Of a stretch of 64,000 nt of DNA, positions 8,505 through 17,226 are shown piece by piece (position 1 is the first letter of the stretch; the number at the start of each line of letters is the position of its first letter). The stretch is from Sphingomonadales bacterium. Its GTDB lineage: Bacteria; Pseudomonadota; Alphaproteobacteria; Sphingomonadales; Sphingomonadaceae. The stretch is taken from contig JAIXOE010000057.1 in the NCBI GenBank assembly GCA_027486895.1, positions 62,001 to 126,000 on the forward strand, in the 5' to 3' direction. The notes beneath the pieces were generated by a model. The model saw only the letters and a program-made list of their open reading frames with translations, was not told the origin of the DNA and searched no databases. The position numbers and the translations under genes are program-made.

Positions 8505-9347
8505 TTATTGAGGCCAAGAGAAGAACCCCTCGCCGGATTTTACACCCAACTTACCCTCAGCGACCATATCAATGAGGATTTGGGGTGGTGAAAAACGGGC
8601 CCCATGCGCGGCCTCCAATGTGCGGGCGATATCGAGCCGCACATCGAGTCCGACGATATCACTCAAGCGCAGCGGCCCTACTGGATGCCGGTATGCAAGG
8701 ACTGCAGCCTTGTCGATATCTGCGGCAGTTGTAACGCCTGACTCAACCATTCGCATCGCTTCAAGGCTGGATATGAGATCGAGCCGACTGGTTGCGAACC
8801 CGGGTACGTCGCGCACCGTAAGCGATTGCTTGCCAAGCCATTCAACAAACTGCCGGGCCTCGGTGAGGGACGCTTCCGAAGTATGTTGGCCACGCACTAA
8901 TTCAACCAGAGGTAGCGACCAGACCGGATTGAAAAAGTGCATTCCCAAAAATATGGCTGGATCGGGCAAGGCTTGTGCCAGCCGATCAATTGACATGGCA
9001 CTTGTATTGCTACCGATCAATTTTGGCGCACGTGCTGAGATCGCAGCCAATATTTCAAGTTTGAGTTCTAGTTTCTCAGATACAGTTTCTATCGCGACAT
9101 CGACGGCCACTGGTACTTGTGCAACCGACGTCACCCGCTCAATTCGGGAACGAAGCGCATCTCCGCCTGCCTCGTCCATTTTGCCGCGCGCGATGGAGGA
9201 CAGAACGGTCTCATCGACAATGCGGCTGAAGGCCAAAGCGCGAGATTGATCGGGCTCCACAACCGTCACAGTCGCCCCTGCCATGGCGGATACATAAGCA
9301 ATGCCGACACCCATTGTGCCGCCTCCAACTACTGCGACGTGTTTCAT
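8505..9347 (-). CDS. 3-hydroxyacyl-CoA dehydrogenase
   Basis: NAD-dependent oxidation of 3-hydroxyacyl-CoA to 3-ketoacyl-CoA. Seen in 280 residues: N-terminal VVGGGTMGVGIAYV Rossmann motif, NTSAMSIDRLA, the catalytic-His motif MHFFNPV, and the C-terminal all-helical domain with GEGFFSW. The start at 9347 is preferred over an ATG five codons upstream because it overlaps the crotonase stop codon as TAATG. It is a stand-alone enzyme, not fused to a hydratase, fitting the split architecture of this operon. Confidence 0.9.
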   Translation of the reverse strand: MKHVAVVGGGTMGVGIAYVSAMAGATVTVVEPDQSRALAFSRIVDETVLSSIARGKMDEAGGDALRSRIERVTSVAQVPVAVDVAIETVSEKLELKLEILAAISARAPKLIGSNTSAMSIDRLAQALPDPAIFLGMHFFNPVWSLPLVELVRGQHTSEASLTEARQFVEWLGKQSLTVRDVPGFATSRLDLISSLEAMRMVESGVTTAADIDKAAVLAYRHPVGPLRLSDIVGLDVRLDIARTLEAAHGARFSPPQILIDMVAEGKLGVKSGEGFFSWPQ

Positions 9348-10111
9348 TAACGGCCTTTCCATTGAGGAGCGCGCTTTTCCGAGAATGCCCGAGCGCCCTC
9401 AAGGGCATCTTCTGATCGGATGACCAAATCTACCAACGGCCGTTGCAGTGTCCAAATATCGGCTTCTGGCCAATTTGGCGCTTCACGAACAATACGCTTT
9501 GTCATGGCAATACTTAGCGGCGCGTTGGCAGTGATTACCTTGGCCATCGCTATTGCCCCGTCCAGTGCGGCGCCTTCCTTTGTTACCCGGTTTACTAACC
9601 CCCATTTGTGGGCAGTATTGGCATCCATTCGCTCTCCGGTCAGGGCATATTCAAGTGCGATTGCTTCCGGAATCCGGCGCGGTAGACGGACAAGGCCACC
9701 AGAACCCGCTACCAGTCCGCGTTGAACTTCGGGCAATCCGAACCAAGCAGTTTCTGCCGCCACAATCAGATCACATGTAAGTGCTAGTTCACACCCACCA
9801 GCTAAAGCAAAACCTTCTACTGCAGCAATTAGCGGTTTTTCCGGCGGCGCCTCGGTTAAGCCTGCAAAGCCTCTACCTTCAATTTCCGGCCGCTCCCCAT
9901 CCGCAAACGCTTTCAAGTCCATGCCTGCGCAAAAATACCCACCATGACCGGTTATAATACCCACACGCAGTTCGGGGTCAGATTCCAGCCGGTCGATAGC
10001 GGTTGCGATGGCAAGCGACACTGCTCTATTAACGGCGTTGCGTTGAAGCGGCCGGTTTATCGAAATAATCAAAATTCCATCGAGCTGCTGGATTTCAACG
10101 GCATCCGACAT
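9347..10111 (-). CDS. Enoyl-CoA hydratase/isomerase (crotonase) family protein
   Basis: 254 residues with the two oxyanion-hole segments GYFCAGMDLKAFA (about 56-68) and FALAGGCELALTCD, followed by GLPEVQRGLVAGSGGLVRLPR, where the Glu is at the usual catalytic position. Likely a 2-enoyl-CoA hydratase, though crotonase-fold enzymes also act as isomerases or C-C hydrolases. Coupled to the next gene by TAATG overlap and 3 bp downstream of the long monooxygenase. A separate MaoC-type hydratase pair is encoded at 19583-20580, so the two hydratases probably serve different intermediates. Confidence 0.9.
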   Translation of the reverse strand: MSDAVEIQQLDGILIISINRPLQRNAVNRAVSLAIATAIDRLESDPELRVGIITGHGGYFCAGMDLKAFADGERPEIEGRGFAGLTEAPPEKPLIAAVEGFALAGGCELALTCDLIVAAETAWFGLPEVQRGLVAGSGGLVRLPRRIPEAIALEYALTGERMDANTAHKWGLVNRVTKEGAALDGAIAMAKVITANAPLSIAMTKRIVREAPNWPEADIWTLQRPLVDLVIRSEDALEGARAFSEKRAPQWKGR

Positions 10112-10114
10112 CGT

Positions 10115-12064
10115 TCAAGCCACCACAGTATCGGTAGGGTCGATCGTATATCTCCCCACTTTAAACTCGCTGAGGTCAGCTGTCTCTGTCATTTGCCAAT
10201 ATTCGAGGATCCGAAAAGGATTGTTAACAACCACGCGGCCTCTTGAATTCTTATAATAAGTTTCAACTCCGGGATAAGTCCAGACCATGCCCGCGTGAGT
10301 GCTGTCCACCTTCTCATTATACGCGTCATGAACGTGCTTATCGACTTCGATCTGGGTGGCGCCCATTTCCAGCATTTGTCGAACCAGCGACATGACATAA
10401 TGCATTTGTCGTTCAAGGACGGTTATAAGACTGCCGCCATGCCCAAACTGAGTGTTCGGCCCGTACAGGCAGAAGAAATTGGGATAACCGGGCACAACTG
10501 TCCCCAAATAGGCGCGCGCGTCGTCGCCGTTCCAATCATCATGAAGCTCGCGGCCGCCAAGGCCTACGACCTTCATGGGAGCTAGAAGATTTACGACATC
10601 AAATCCGGTTGCCCAGATTAAAACATCCGCCTCGTGCTTCTGACCGTCATTTGTCGTGACGCCAGTGGCGTGCGCTTCGACGACAGAGCCAGTGACCAGT
10701 TTGACGTTTTTTTTCGCCAAAGTGCGGAACCAGCCATTGTCTAAAAGCATGCGTTTTCCAAAGGGCGGATAATCGGGCAATACTTGGGGCAGTAGGTGTA
10801 TAGCACTTCCAAGTTCTGACTTGATATAGGCCTCTAAACCCACACGATGCGCGTCGTTAATGGCGTTGATTGATCGACCGCCGCCGTCCCACGAAGGATC
10901 CTGCTGCAACGCTTCGTAGAGCTTGTCGTTAAAGGCCCAGCTGAGTCGCAGCCGGTACCACAACCGATACAGCGGTACTTCCATTAGCAAGCGTCTTAAT
11001 GAGTCAGGTATGTCCTGACCGAACTTTGGAAATGGCGCCGCCCATTGTGGCGTGCGTTGTACAATGGTGAGCGAAGCGACTTTATCTACGATTGCGGGCG
11101 CAACTTGCATGGCGCTTGCGCCATTTCCGACCAAAATAACGTTCCGCCCCTCCAGATCTATGCCTTCCTGAGGGTAACAAGCAGTGTGGACGCTTGGTCC
11201 CTTAAAGTCGGACAATCCCGGGACGTTGGGCAGTCTAGGTTTGTTAAATGCGCCAACTCCGCTGATCAAAAGATTGGCAAACATAAGCTGCTGTGTGCCG
11301 TCAGCATCGATTAGACTGGCTTCCCATGTTCCGGATACTTCGTCAAATCGGGCTTCGACAACTTCTTGACCAAAACGAATGTGGCGACGAATGTCGTACC
11401 TGTCTGCTACGTCGTCCAGATAATTATGAATCTCGATGCTACCCGCAAAAAATCTCGACCAGTCGTATGCGGCGAATGAAAATGAGTATAGGTAACTCGG
11501 GACATCACATGCCGCGCCGGGATATCGATTTTCAAACCAGACACCGCCCAGGTCGTTGTGACGCTCAACTATAGTGTAAGGGATGCCTGCCGCTTCAAAC
11601 TCTATCGCCGCGCAGAGGCCAGAAATTCCAGCCCCTATAATCAAGGCGCAGAAATCGGAATTCGCCGGCGTGCTTATCCGGGAGGCAGCGGAGTCATCAC
11701 TTAATGCCAAGTCGTTACGGATCATTGGCGCATATGATTGCGGCACGATTTCACCCAGCGACGCGCTCATCATCTCAACGAGCAATTCATCCGTCGGATT
11801 TGGAAGGGCGGGGCTTTTCCCGGATAACCAGTCGTTCAATGCGACATAAGCAGCATCTCGAATTTTTTGCTTCACGCTCTCGGTGAACCCACCGCTGTCA
11901 TTATCATCCAGACCACGAGTACGCGATGGAACGAATTCGCCTTCGATCCAGCTGCGATGCCCCGTCAGATGAACGAGCAAACAGCACAAGGTAGGCAAAT
12001 TTGCCGCGGTGAGCGCATCGAGGAGCCATTCCTGGTCGCCCGCACTTTTTGTCTGTCCGTCCAT
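10115..12064 (-). CDS. 4-Hydroxyacetophenone-monooxygenase-like Baeyer-Villiger monooxygenase
   Basis: 649 residues from the ATG at 12064 (the frame stays open to a TTG at 12121). A helical N-terminal extension of about 130 residues precedes the FAD motif GAGISG at 144-149, the class B fingerprint FKGPSVHTACYP and the NADPH motif GNGASAM. This extension and length match the 4-hydroxyacetophenone monooxygenase subgroup, which turns aryl or alkyl ketones into esters. It is the first gene of the minus-strand operon reaching to 3275, with an operator copy 82-97 bp upstream. The ketone it uses could be the product of the aldolase encoded at 21020; this is inference. Confidence 0.88.
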   Translation of the reverse strand: MDGQTKSAGDQEWLLDALTAANLPTLCCLLVHLTGHRSWIEGEFVPSRTRGLDDNDSGGFTESVKQKIRDAAYVALNDWLSGKSPALPNPTDELLVEMMSASLGEIVPQSYAPMIRNDLALSDDSAASRISTPANSDFCALIIGAGISGLCAAIEFEAAGIPYTIVERHNDLGGVWFENRYPGAACDVPSYLYSFSFAAYDWSRFFAGSIEIHNYLDDVADRYDIRRHIRFGQEVVEARFDEVSGTWEASLIDADGTQQLMFANLLISGVGAFNKPRLPNVPGLSDFKGPSVHTACYPQEGIDLEGRNVILVGNGASAMQVAPAIVDKVASLTIVQRTPQWAAPFPKFGQDIPDSLRRLLMEVPLYRLWYRLRLSWAFNDKLYEALQQDPSWDGGGRSINAINDAHRVGLEAYIKSELGSAIHLLPQVLPDYPPFGKRMLLDNGWFRTLAKKNVKLVTGSVVEAHATGVTTNDGQKHEADVLIWATGFDVVNLLAPMKVVGLGGRELHDDWNGDDARAYLGTVVPGYPNFFCLYGPNTQFGHGGSLITVLERQMHYVMSLVRQMLEMGATQIEVDKHVHDAYNEKVDSTHAGMVWTYPGVETYYKNSRGRVVVNNPFRILEYWQMTETADLSEFKVGRYTIDPTDTVVA

Positions 12065-12145
12065 AATTGCGCTGTCATCTGCTTTCTGTCTGCATCGCCT
12101 CAAAGCGCGCTTCGATTGCAAAAATTATCCGCAAAAATGAAATTG

Positions 12146-12161
12146 TCAACATGTACGTTGA
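12146..12161. promoter_or_regulatory. Palindromic operator, copy 2
   Basis: TCAACATGTACGTTGA: the 16-bp TCAACA-N4-TGTTGA design with one arm mismatch (C for T) at the inner edge. The symmetry extends outward as ATTGTCAAC / GTTGATAAT with one mismatch. It lies upstream of the long monooxygenase operon. Candidate TetR-family binding site; see the copies at 1750, 12330 and 19488. Confidence 0.55.
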
Positions 12162-12329
12162 TAATATTTCTAAGTTGGCCACTGGAGATAGTGAAATATC
12201 GAATGTCTGATATAATCGAGTATGTTAAAAATACGATTTATAAACAATATTTTAAGAACGATAATTGATTGAAATTTGACTTGACGCATTAGGTTGTGCC
12301 TATCCAACGCACGTGCTTTCTAGGCCTAT

Positions 12330-12345
12330 GCAACAGAGGTGTTGA
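12330..12345. promoter_or_regulatory. Palindromic operator, copy 3
   Basis: GCAACAGAGGTGTTGA: the same 16-bp design with one mismatch at the outer edge (G for T). It is about 90 bp upstream of the TonB receptor start, placed so that a bound repressor could block transcription of the receptor, PQQ dehydrogenase and aldehyde dehydrogenase genes. Confidence 0.5.
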
Positions 12346-12437
12346 CGAACCAGAAATTATCTGGCTACATTACTGTTGATAAGAGTGGCGACTCGATATG
12401 CCACCGAAAAACAAGCTTAGTTGGAGAGGGAGTCGAG

Positions 12438-15029
12438 ATGAGGAAAAGCAGAACGTTATTGTACACAGCTGCCGCGGTTGGCCTGATGGCCATAACTACC
12501 CCAGCACATGCGCAAAATGAACAAAGCACGTCGGACACTCAAGATGGCCTCGGCGAAATCATTGTGACTGCAACCAAACGCAACGAAAACCTTCAAGATG
12601 TGCCGGTCGCAATAACTGCCATCACGACCGAGCAGCTAACCAAGCAGGGTGTTTTTTCGACCGCGGACCTAAACAACTCTATTCCTAATCTTCAAGTCAG
12701 CTCTGCCTATGGCGAGACACAACCCAACTTCACGGTTCGCGGGATCGGTGTGGGCACAGAATACAACTCTAATGCGGCCTCGCCAGTTGGGGTGTACGTG
12801 GACGAAGTTTACCAATCATTTCGCGCCAGTCATGGCCAACAATTGTACGACCTTGAGCAAGTGGAAGTCGTTCGCGGTCCTCAAGGAACGTTGTTTGGCC
12901 GAAACACTACCGGGGGTGCTATTAACTTTATAACCCGGAAGCCACGCCTTACCGGTTCCAACGGGCACGCGACGATCGGATACGGCTCTTTCAATCGCAT
13001 AAGCGCACTTGGCGCGATTGAGGTAACGCCCGTCGAGGATAAGCTAGGGATCCGCATTGCGGGTAGTTATGTGAATTCCGATCCTTACGTAAAAAATATC
13101 CAACCGGTAGGCTTGATCAAGTCTAATCCTAATGTCCCAGATAATGTTGCATTCGGCGACCAGAATGCTGGAATTTCGCCCGGCGGACATGAAACTTGGG
13201 GTCTTCGTGGCCAAATTAGGTTTGTCCCCACCGACACGATTGACATCAATTTTAAAGCGTATGTTGCTCAGTCGGTCGGCGGGCAAGATTCGCCTCAAAA
13301 TCACGGGCCATCCCTAACCGATGACACCATAAGCTTAGCAGACTCTGCTTTTGGCTTTTTTTACACGCCACTTGCCAGCACGTTGTTTGGCAATGGGAAC
13401 GATTTGACCCGATTTCTGCCACCTGCATATAGCGCGAAGGGTCGGGGTCTCTCTGCCAGGGAAATCGAGGGTAACTCAATTGGTACCGCCGAAACAAAAA
13501 CCTTTGGCGCAGTTCTGAATGCTAAATTTGAGTTGTCTGACAGCGTCAACCTGACTTCAATCACTGGGTTTGATAGGACACGAAACGGATTACTGCCGCG
13601 TATCGATTGTGACGGTACTCCGTACAATGTGTGCTCAATCGGTTACGCTTCATTGTCCAAGAGCTTTAACCAAGATCTCCGCGTCGATTTCTCAACTGAC
13701 CGATTTAAAGCCATCGCTGGTGTATATTATGGTTGGGATAAAATCGTCACAAATAACACCCCAGATTTTTACGGCTTCCTAAGCGACGTTAACGCCGCTA
13801 TTGGAAATCCGAAAAATTACTTTAACCCAGCGGGTCTGGGGCGTGAAGCCGGTTTAGCAACTGCATTGAAGGCAAAGCAGGACTATACCCAAGAGCGTAA
13901 ATCGATGGCCATATATGGCGAAGCAAGTTACGAGCTTACCGACAGTGTAAAGTTCACCGCCGGGCTCCGTTACACGAGAGATAAGTTTGCTTATCTTGAC
14001 GCCCTCACCACATTTTTTGATGATACCGGTGCCCCCCGACTTTACACTGTATCAGACTATGCTCCAGGTGGCGTTTTCCAAAAATACTTTATTGGTGATT
14101 CCGCAGCGCTGGATGCAAGCATTAAGCCTCTGAACCGCCGCGATGGTTCAAACGCTCTAACAGGCCGTGCAATCCTCGACTGGAAGGTCAACGACGACGT
14201 TCTTCTCTACGCAAGCTACAGTCGTGGCTATCGTGGCGGAACATATAATGGCCTTGCATTCCAGTCCGCAGCGCAAGTTTACTTTGTGGAACCGGAAAAA
14301 GTGGATGCATTTGAAGTCGGCATGAAGAGCCGCTTCTTTGACAACCGCCTCCAGTTTAACGCCTCAGTGTTTCATTATAAATATGCAGGTCAACAGCAGC
14401 AATTGCTAGATCCAAGCTCAGTTACATTCTTGATTAACCTTGACGGCAAACTTACGGGTCTTGACGCTGAGCTTATCTTTGCAGTGACAGATGACATCCG
14501 CCTGAATGCTGGCTTTGGATATCTTGATAGCAGCTTCAACAGTGGTTCGTGTCCGACTGCGCCAATTAATGGTACGCCACCTCAAGTAGGTAATTGCATT
14601 TCCACAGCAGGTGGTAAAATTGACGTCGGCGGAAATCCGTTTCCTTATGCCAGCAAAGCGTCAGGAAATATTGGCGTCGACTGGGATGTTGCCAAAACGG
14701 AATCAGGAACATTTACGGTTCATGCTGACACCAGTTACACCGGACGCTACTACTACGACGTTTTTGGATCCTATGACTATGTGGGACCTCAAGGTAGTTC
14801 TGTGCTTTCCGGTAGAGGGCCGCTAGGTGAAGGGCAAGACCCGTATTGGCTGATCAACGGGCGAATTTCCTATACCACCGACAGCTTTACTATTGCTGGC
14901 TTTGTTAAAAACCTGACCGATAAACTATATTATCCAAATGCGATCAACGTTGAAGGAAGCTATGGTAGCGATTATCGGATTCGCGCAGCACCGCGCACCT
15001 TTGGAGTGGAACTCTCCGCAAAATTCTAG
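12438..15029 (+). CDS. TonB-dependent outer-membrane receptor
   Basis: 863 residues from the ATG at 12438, which follows GGAGAGGGAG; a 33-residue in-frame extension upstream is not expected. A signal peptide (MRKSRTLLYTAAAVGLMAIT, cut after AHA) is followed by a TonB-box-like EIIVTATKR, the plug domain with VEVVRGPQGTLFGRNTTGGAINF, and a C-terminal beta-barrel ending in Phe. In sphingomonads such receptors often import plant- or pollutant-derived aromatics and terpenoids rather than iron. The catabolic context and operator upstream support substrate uptake; no Fur-like site is visible here. Ends in a strong terminator. Confidence 0.92.
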   Translation: MRKSRTLLYTAAAVGLMAITTPAHAQNEQSTSDTQDGLGEIIVTATKRNENLQDVPVAITAITTEQLTKQGVFSTADLNNSIPNLQVSSAYGETQPNFTVRGIGVGTEYNSNAASPVGVYVDEVYQSFRASHGQQLYDLEQVEVVRGPQGTLFGRNTTGGAINFITRKPRLTGSNGHATIGYGSFNRISALGAIEVTPVEDKLGIRIAGSYVNSDPYVKNIQPVGLIKSNPNVPDNVAFGDQNAGISPGGHETWGLRGQIRFVPTDTIDINFKAYVAQSVGGQDSPQNHGPSLTDDTISLADSAFGFFYTPLASTLFGNGNDLTRFLPPAYSAKGRGLSAREIEGNSIGTAETKTFGAVLNAKFELSDSVNLTSITGFDRTRNGLLPRIDCDGTPYNVCSIGYASLSKSFNQDLRVDFSTDRFKAIAGVYYGWDKIVTNNTPDFYGFLSDVNAAIGNPKNYFNPAGLGREAGLATALKAKQDYTQERKSMAIYGEASYELTDSVKFTAGLRYTRDKFAYLDALTTFFDDTGAPRLYTVSDYAPGGVFQKYFIGDSAALDASIKPLNRRDGSNALTGRAILDWKVNDDVLLYASYSRGYRGGTYNGLAFQSAAQVYFVEPEKVDAFEVGMKSRFFDNRLQFNASVFHYKYAGQQQQLLDPSSVTFLINLDGKLTGLDAELIFAVTDDIRLNAGFGYLDSSFNSGSCPTAPINGTPPQVGNCISTAGGKIDVGGNPFPYASKASGNIGVDWDVAKTESGTFTVHADTSYTGRYYYDVFGSYDYVGPQGSSVLSGRGPLGEGQDPYWLINGRISYTTDSFTIAGFVKNLTDKLYYPNAINVEGSYGSDYRIRAAPRTFGVELSAKF

Positions 15030-15040
15030 AAGATTAAAGA

Positions 15041-15075
15041 GACACCCGCGCTGATAGTTCTGCGCGGGTGTCTTT
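15041..15075 (+). terminator. Rho-independent terminator after TonB receptor
   Basis: GACACCCGCGC (15041-15051) pairs perfectly with GCGCGGGTGTC (15062-15072) across a 10-nt loop, followed by TTTCCTT. It sits 12 bp after the receptor stop codon and may separate, or partly attenuate, expression of the downstream dehydrogenase genes. Confidence 0.8.
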
Positions 15076-15112
15076 CCTTATGGCGAGGTAAATTGAGACA
15101 GGACGGATAATT

Positions 15113-17200
15113 ATGCGCAAGCTTTGTGTGGTCTTAGCCATGGCTTTTTTGGTTTCGTGCGGGTCCGGGTATGAGGATGGCGTAATAGACACTTCCCGCT
15201 TGGACGGCGCGGCTTCCGAAACCCAAAACTGGCTGACATACGGCGGTACCTACGAAGAACAGCGTTACAGTGGTCTGGAAGAAATAAACGCTGAGACGGC
15301 TAGCAGCCTCGGCCTTGAATGGTCCCATGAGTTTGACACGGCGCGTGGGTTAGAAGCCACGCCGCTTGTGGCAGACGGGGTGATCTACACAACCACTGCA
15401 TGGTCCAAAGTTCATGCGCTTGATGCGACCACGGGTAAGCTGCTGTGGAAATATGATCCGAAAGTACCGGGGGAAACAGGTTTCAAGGCTTGCTGTGATG
15501 TCGTCAATCGCGGCGCAGCAATTTATAATGGCAAAATTTATTCTGGTACGTTGGACGGGCGCCTGATTGCCCTTGATGCCAAGACGGGCAAGCTTGTTTG
15601 GTCCGTCGTCACCGTTGACCAGAGCAAGCCTTATACGATCACGGGCGCACCTCGAATCGTCAAAGGCCGCGTGCTTATTGGCAACGGCGGCGGTGAATAT
15701 GGTGTCCGTGGTTATGTGTCTGCATACGACGCAGAAACGGGTAAGCAGGCGTGGCGCTTTTATACGGTTCCGCCGGCGAAAGGCGCCAAGCCTGACGGAG
15801 CGGCGTCCGATGATATTATCGCCAAAATGCAAGACACTTGGGATGGCGATTACACCAAATTTGGTGGCGGCGGTACCGTATGGGACGCAATTGTTTACGA
15901 CAAGGATTTCAATCAAGTCCTTATCGGTGTGGGCAATGGATCACCATGGGATCACCGTGTCCGTTCGAATGGAAAGGGTGACAATCTGTTCCTGTCGTCT
16001 GTGGTTGCGCTTGATGCCGATACGGGCAAATATAAATGGCATTACCAAGGAACGCCCGCCGAAACTTGGGATTTCACGCAGACACAGCCGATCATTCTCG
16101 CATCGTTGAAAATTGGTGGGGCTGATCGCAAGGTCATGATGCAAGCACCGAAAAATGGCTTTTTCTACGTTATAGACCGAAGCAACGGCAAACTCGTTTC
16201 GGCGAAGAATTTTGTACCGCAAAATTGGACTTCGGGCGTGGATATGAAAACCGGCAGACCTATAGAGATGCCAGGTGCCCGTTATGAAAATGGACCTTTC
16301 GTAGCTAATCCCTCAGGCCACGGCGCCCACAACTGGCAGCCTATGGCGTTCAGCCCGAAGACCAATCTGGTATATATTCCCGCACAGGAAGTGCCGATGG
16401 CTTACCAATCTGATGCGCCATTTGTCGGTCGAGAAGGGGGTTGGAACCTCGGCGTGAACCTAGCAATCAATACCCTACCTGACGATGAGGCTGGACTGAA
16501 AGCCATCCGTGCAATTCTGAAAGGCGTCTTGATCGCTTGGGATCCCATAAAGCAAAAGGAAATGTGGCGGGTCGATCACGGTGGTCCTTGGAACGGTGGC
16601 GTGTTGGCAACTGCTGGCGGCTTGGTTTTCCAGGGTAACGCCAAAGGCGAGTTTAATGCATTTAACGCAACCAGCGGCAAAAAACTGTGGTCATTTGACA
16701 GCAAGATTGGGATCGTGGCGCCTCCGGTTAGCTACTCGGTTAACGGCAAGCAATATGTTGCGGTGATGGTCGGTTATGGCGGCGGCTATGGCGTCGCCAG
16801 CCCCTTCACAGAAAATATGGGACCACGGCCCAATGGCCGACTGCTGGTATTCGCGATTGGCGGAAAGGCACCCTATAAGGTGGAACGTATGGATCCCGGT
16901 CCGGCAGTTGTCGTGAAAGGTGAATGGTCGGCCGCTACCGTCGCCAAAGGTGCACAAATTTTCGAGACTACCTGTTCTGTATGCCATGGCGGCACAGCAC
17001 GATCTTCCGGCGTCTTGCCTGATCTGCGTCGCTCGCCGGTATTGGCTGACGAGAAATTATGGCAAGAAGTGGTCCATGATGGAATACTGAAGGACAATGG
17101 TATGGTTGGCTTCAGCAAATGGCTGTCGCGTGAAGATGTGGAGGCTACACGCGCCTATGTTGCTGGTCGAGCGAAAGTCCTGGCGACCAAGGGCATCTGA
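15113..17200 (+). CDS. PQQ-dependent quinohemoprotein alcohol dehydrogenase, lipoprotein
   Basis: Periplasmic oxidation of alcohols (to aldehyde) with electrons passed through a covalent heme c. 695 residues: lipoprotein signal ending LVSC near residue 16; eight-bladed propeller with repeated ALDAxTGK blade motifs; the adjacent Cys127-Cys128 pair that forms the ring near PQQ; C-terminal cytochrome c domain with heme site CSVCH at residues 621-625. This is a type II layout, but with a lipobox instead of an ordinary signal peptide. Its position after the receptor and before an aldehyde dehydrogenase suggests successive oxidation of the imported substrate. PQQ biosynthesis genes are not in the window. 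Confidence 0.92.
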   Translation: MRKLCVVLAMAFLVSCGSGYEDGVIDTSRLDGAASETQNWLTYGGTYEEQRYSGLEEINAETASSLGLEWSHEFDTARGLEATPLVADGVIYTTTAWSKVHALDATTGKLLWKYDPKVPGETGFKACCDVVNRGAAIYNGKIYSGTLDGRLIALDAKTGKLVWSVVTVDQSKPYTITGAPRIVKGRVLIGNGGGEYGVRGYVSAYDAETGKQAWRFYTVPPAKGAKPDGAASDDIIAKMQDTWDGDYTKFGGGGTVWDAIVYDKDFNQVLIGVGNGSPWDHRVRSNGKGDNLFLSSVVALDADTGKYKWHYQGTPAETWDFTQTQPIILASLKIGGADRKVMMQAPKNGFFYVIDRSNGKLVSAKNFVPQNWTSGVDMKTGRPIEMPGARYENGPFVANPSGHGAHNWQPMAFSPKTNLVYIPAQEVPMAYQSDAPFVGREGGWNLGVNLAINTLPDDEAGLKAIRAILKGVLIAWDPIKQKEMWRVDHGGPWNGGVLATAGGLVFQGNAKGEFNAFNATSGKKLWSFDSKIGIVAPPVSYSVNGKQYVAVMVGYGGGYGVASPFTENMGPRPNGRLLVFAIGGKAPYKVERMDPGPAVVVKGEWSAATVAKGAQIFETTCSVCHGGTARSSGVLPDLRRSPVLADEKLWQEVVHDGILKDNGMVGFSKWLSREDVEATRAYVAGRAKVLATKGI

Positions 17201-17226
17201 TAGATACCGGATTAGGAGAGTTTGTA

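Larger units (their letters stand above)
12065..12437. other. AT-rich divergent regulatory region
   Basis: A 373-bp gap between the long monooxygenase operon (leftward) and the TonB receptor (rightward). It is clearly more AT-rich than its surroundings, especially 12160-12280. It holds two operator copies (12146-12161 and 12330-12345), one nearer to each transcription unit, and an SD-like GGAGAGGGAG directly before the receptor ATG. No credible gene was seen inside; open frames run through it only as upstream extensions. Confidence 0.6.
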
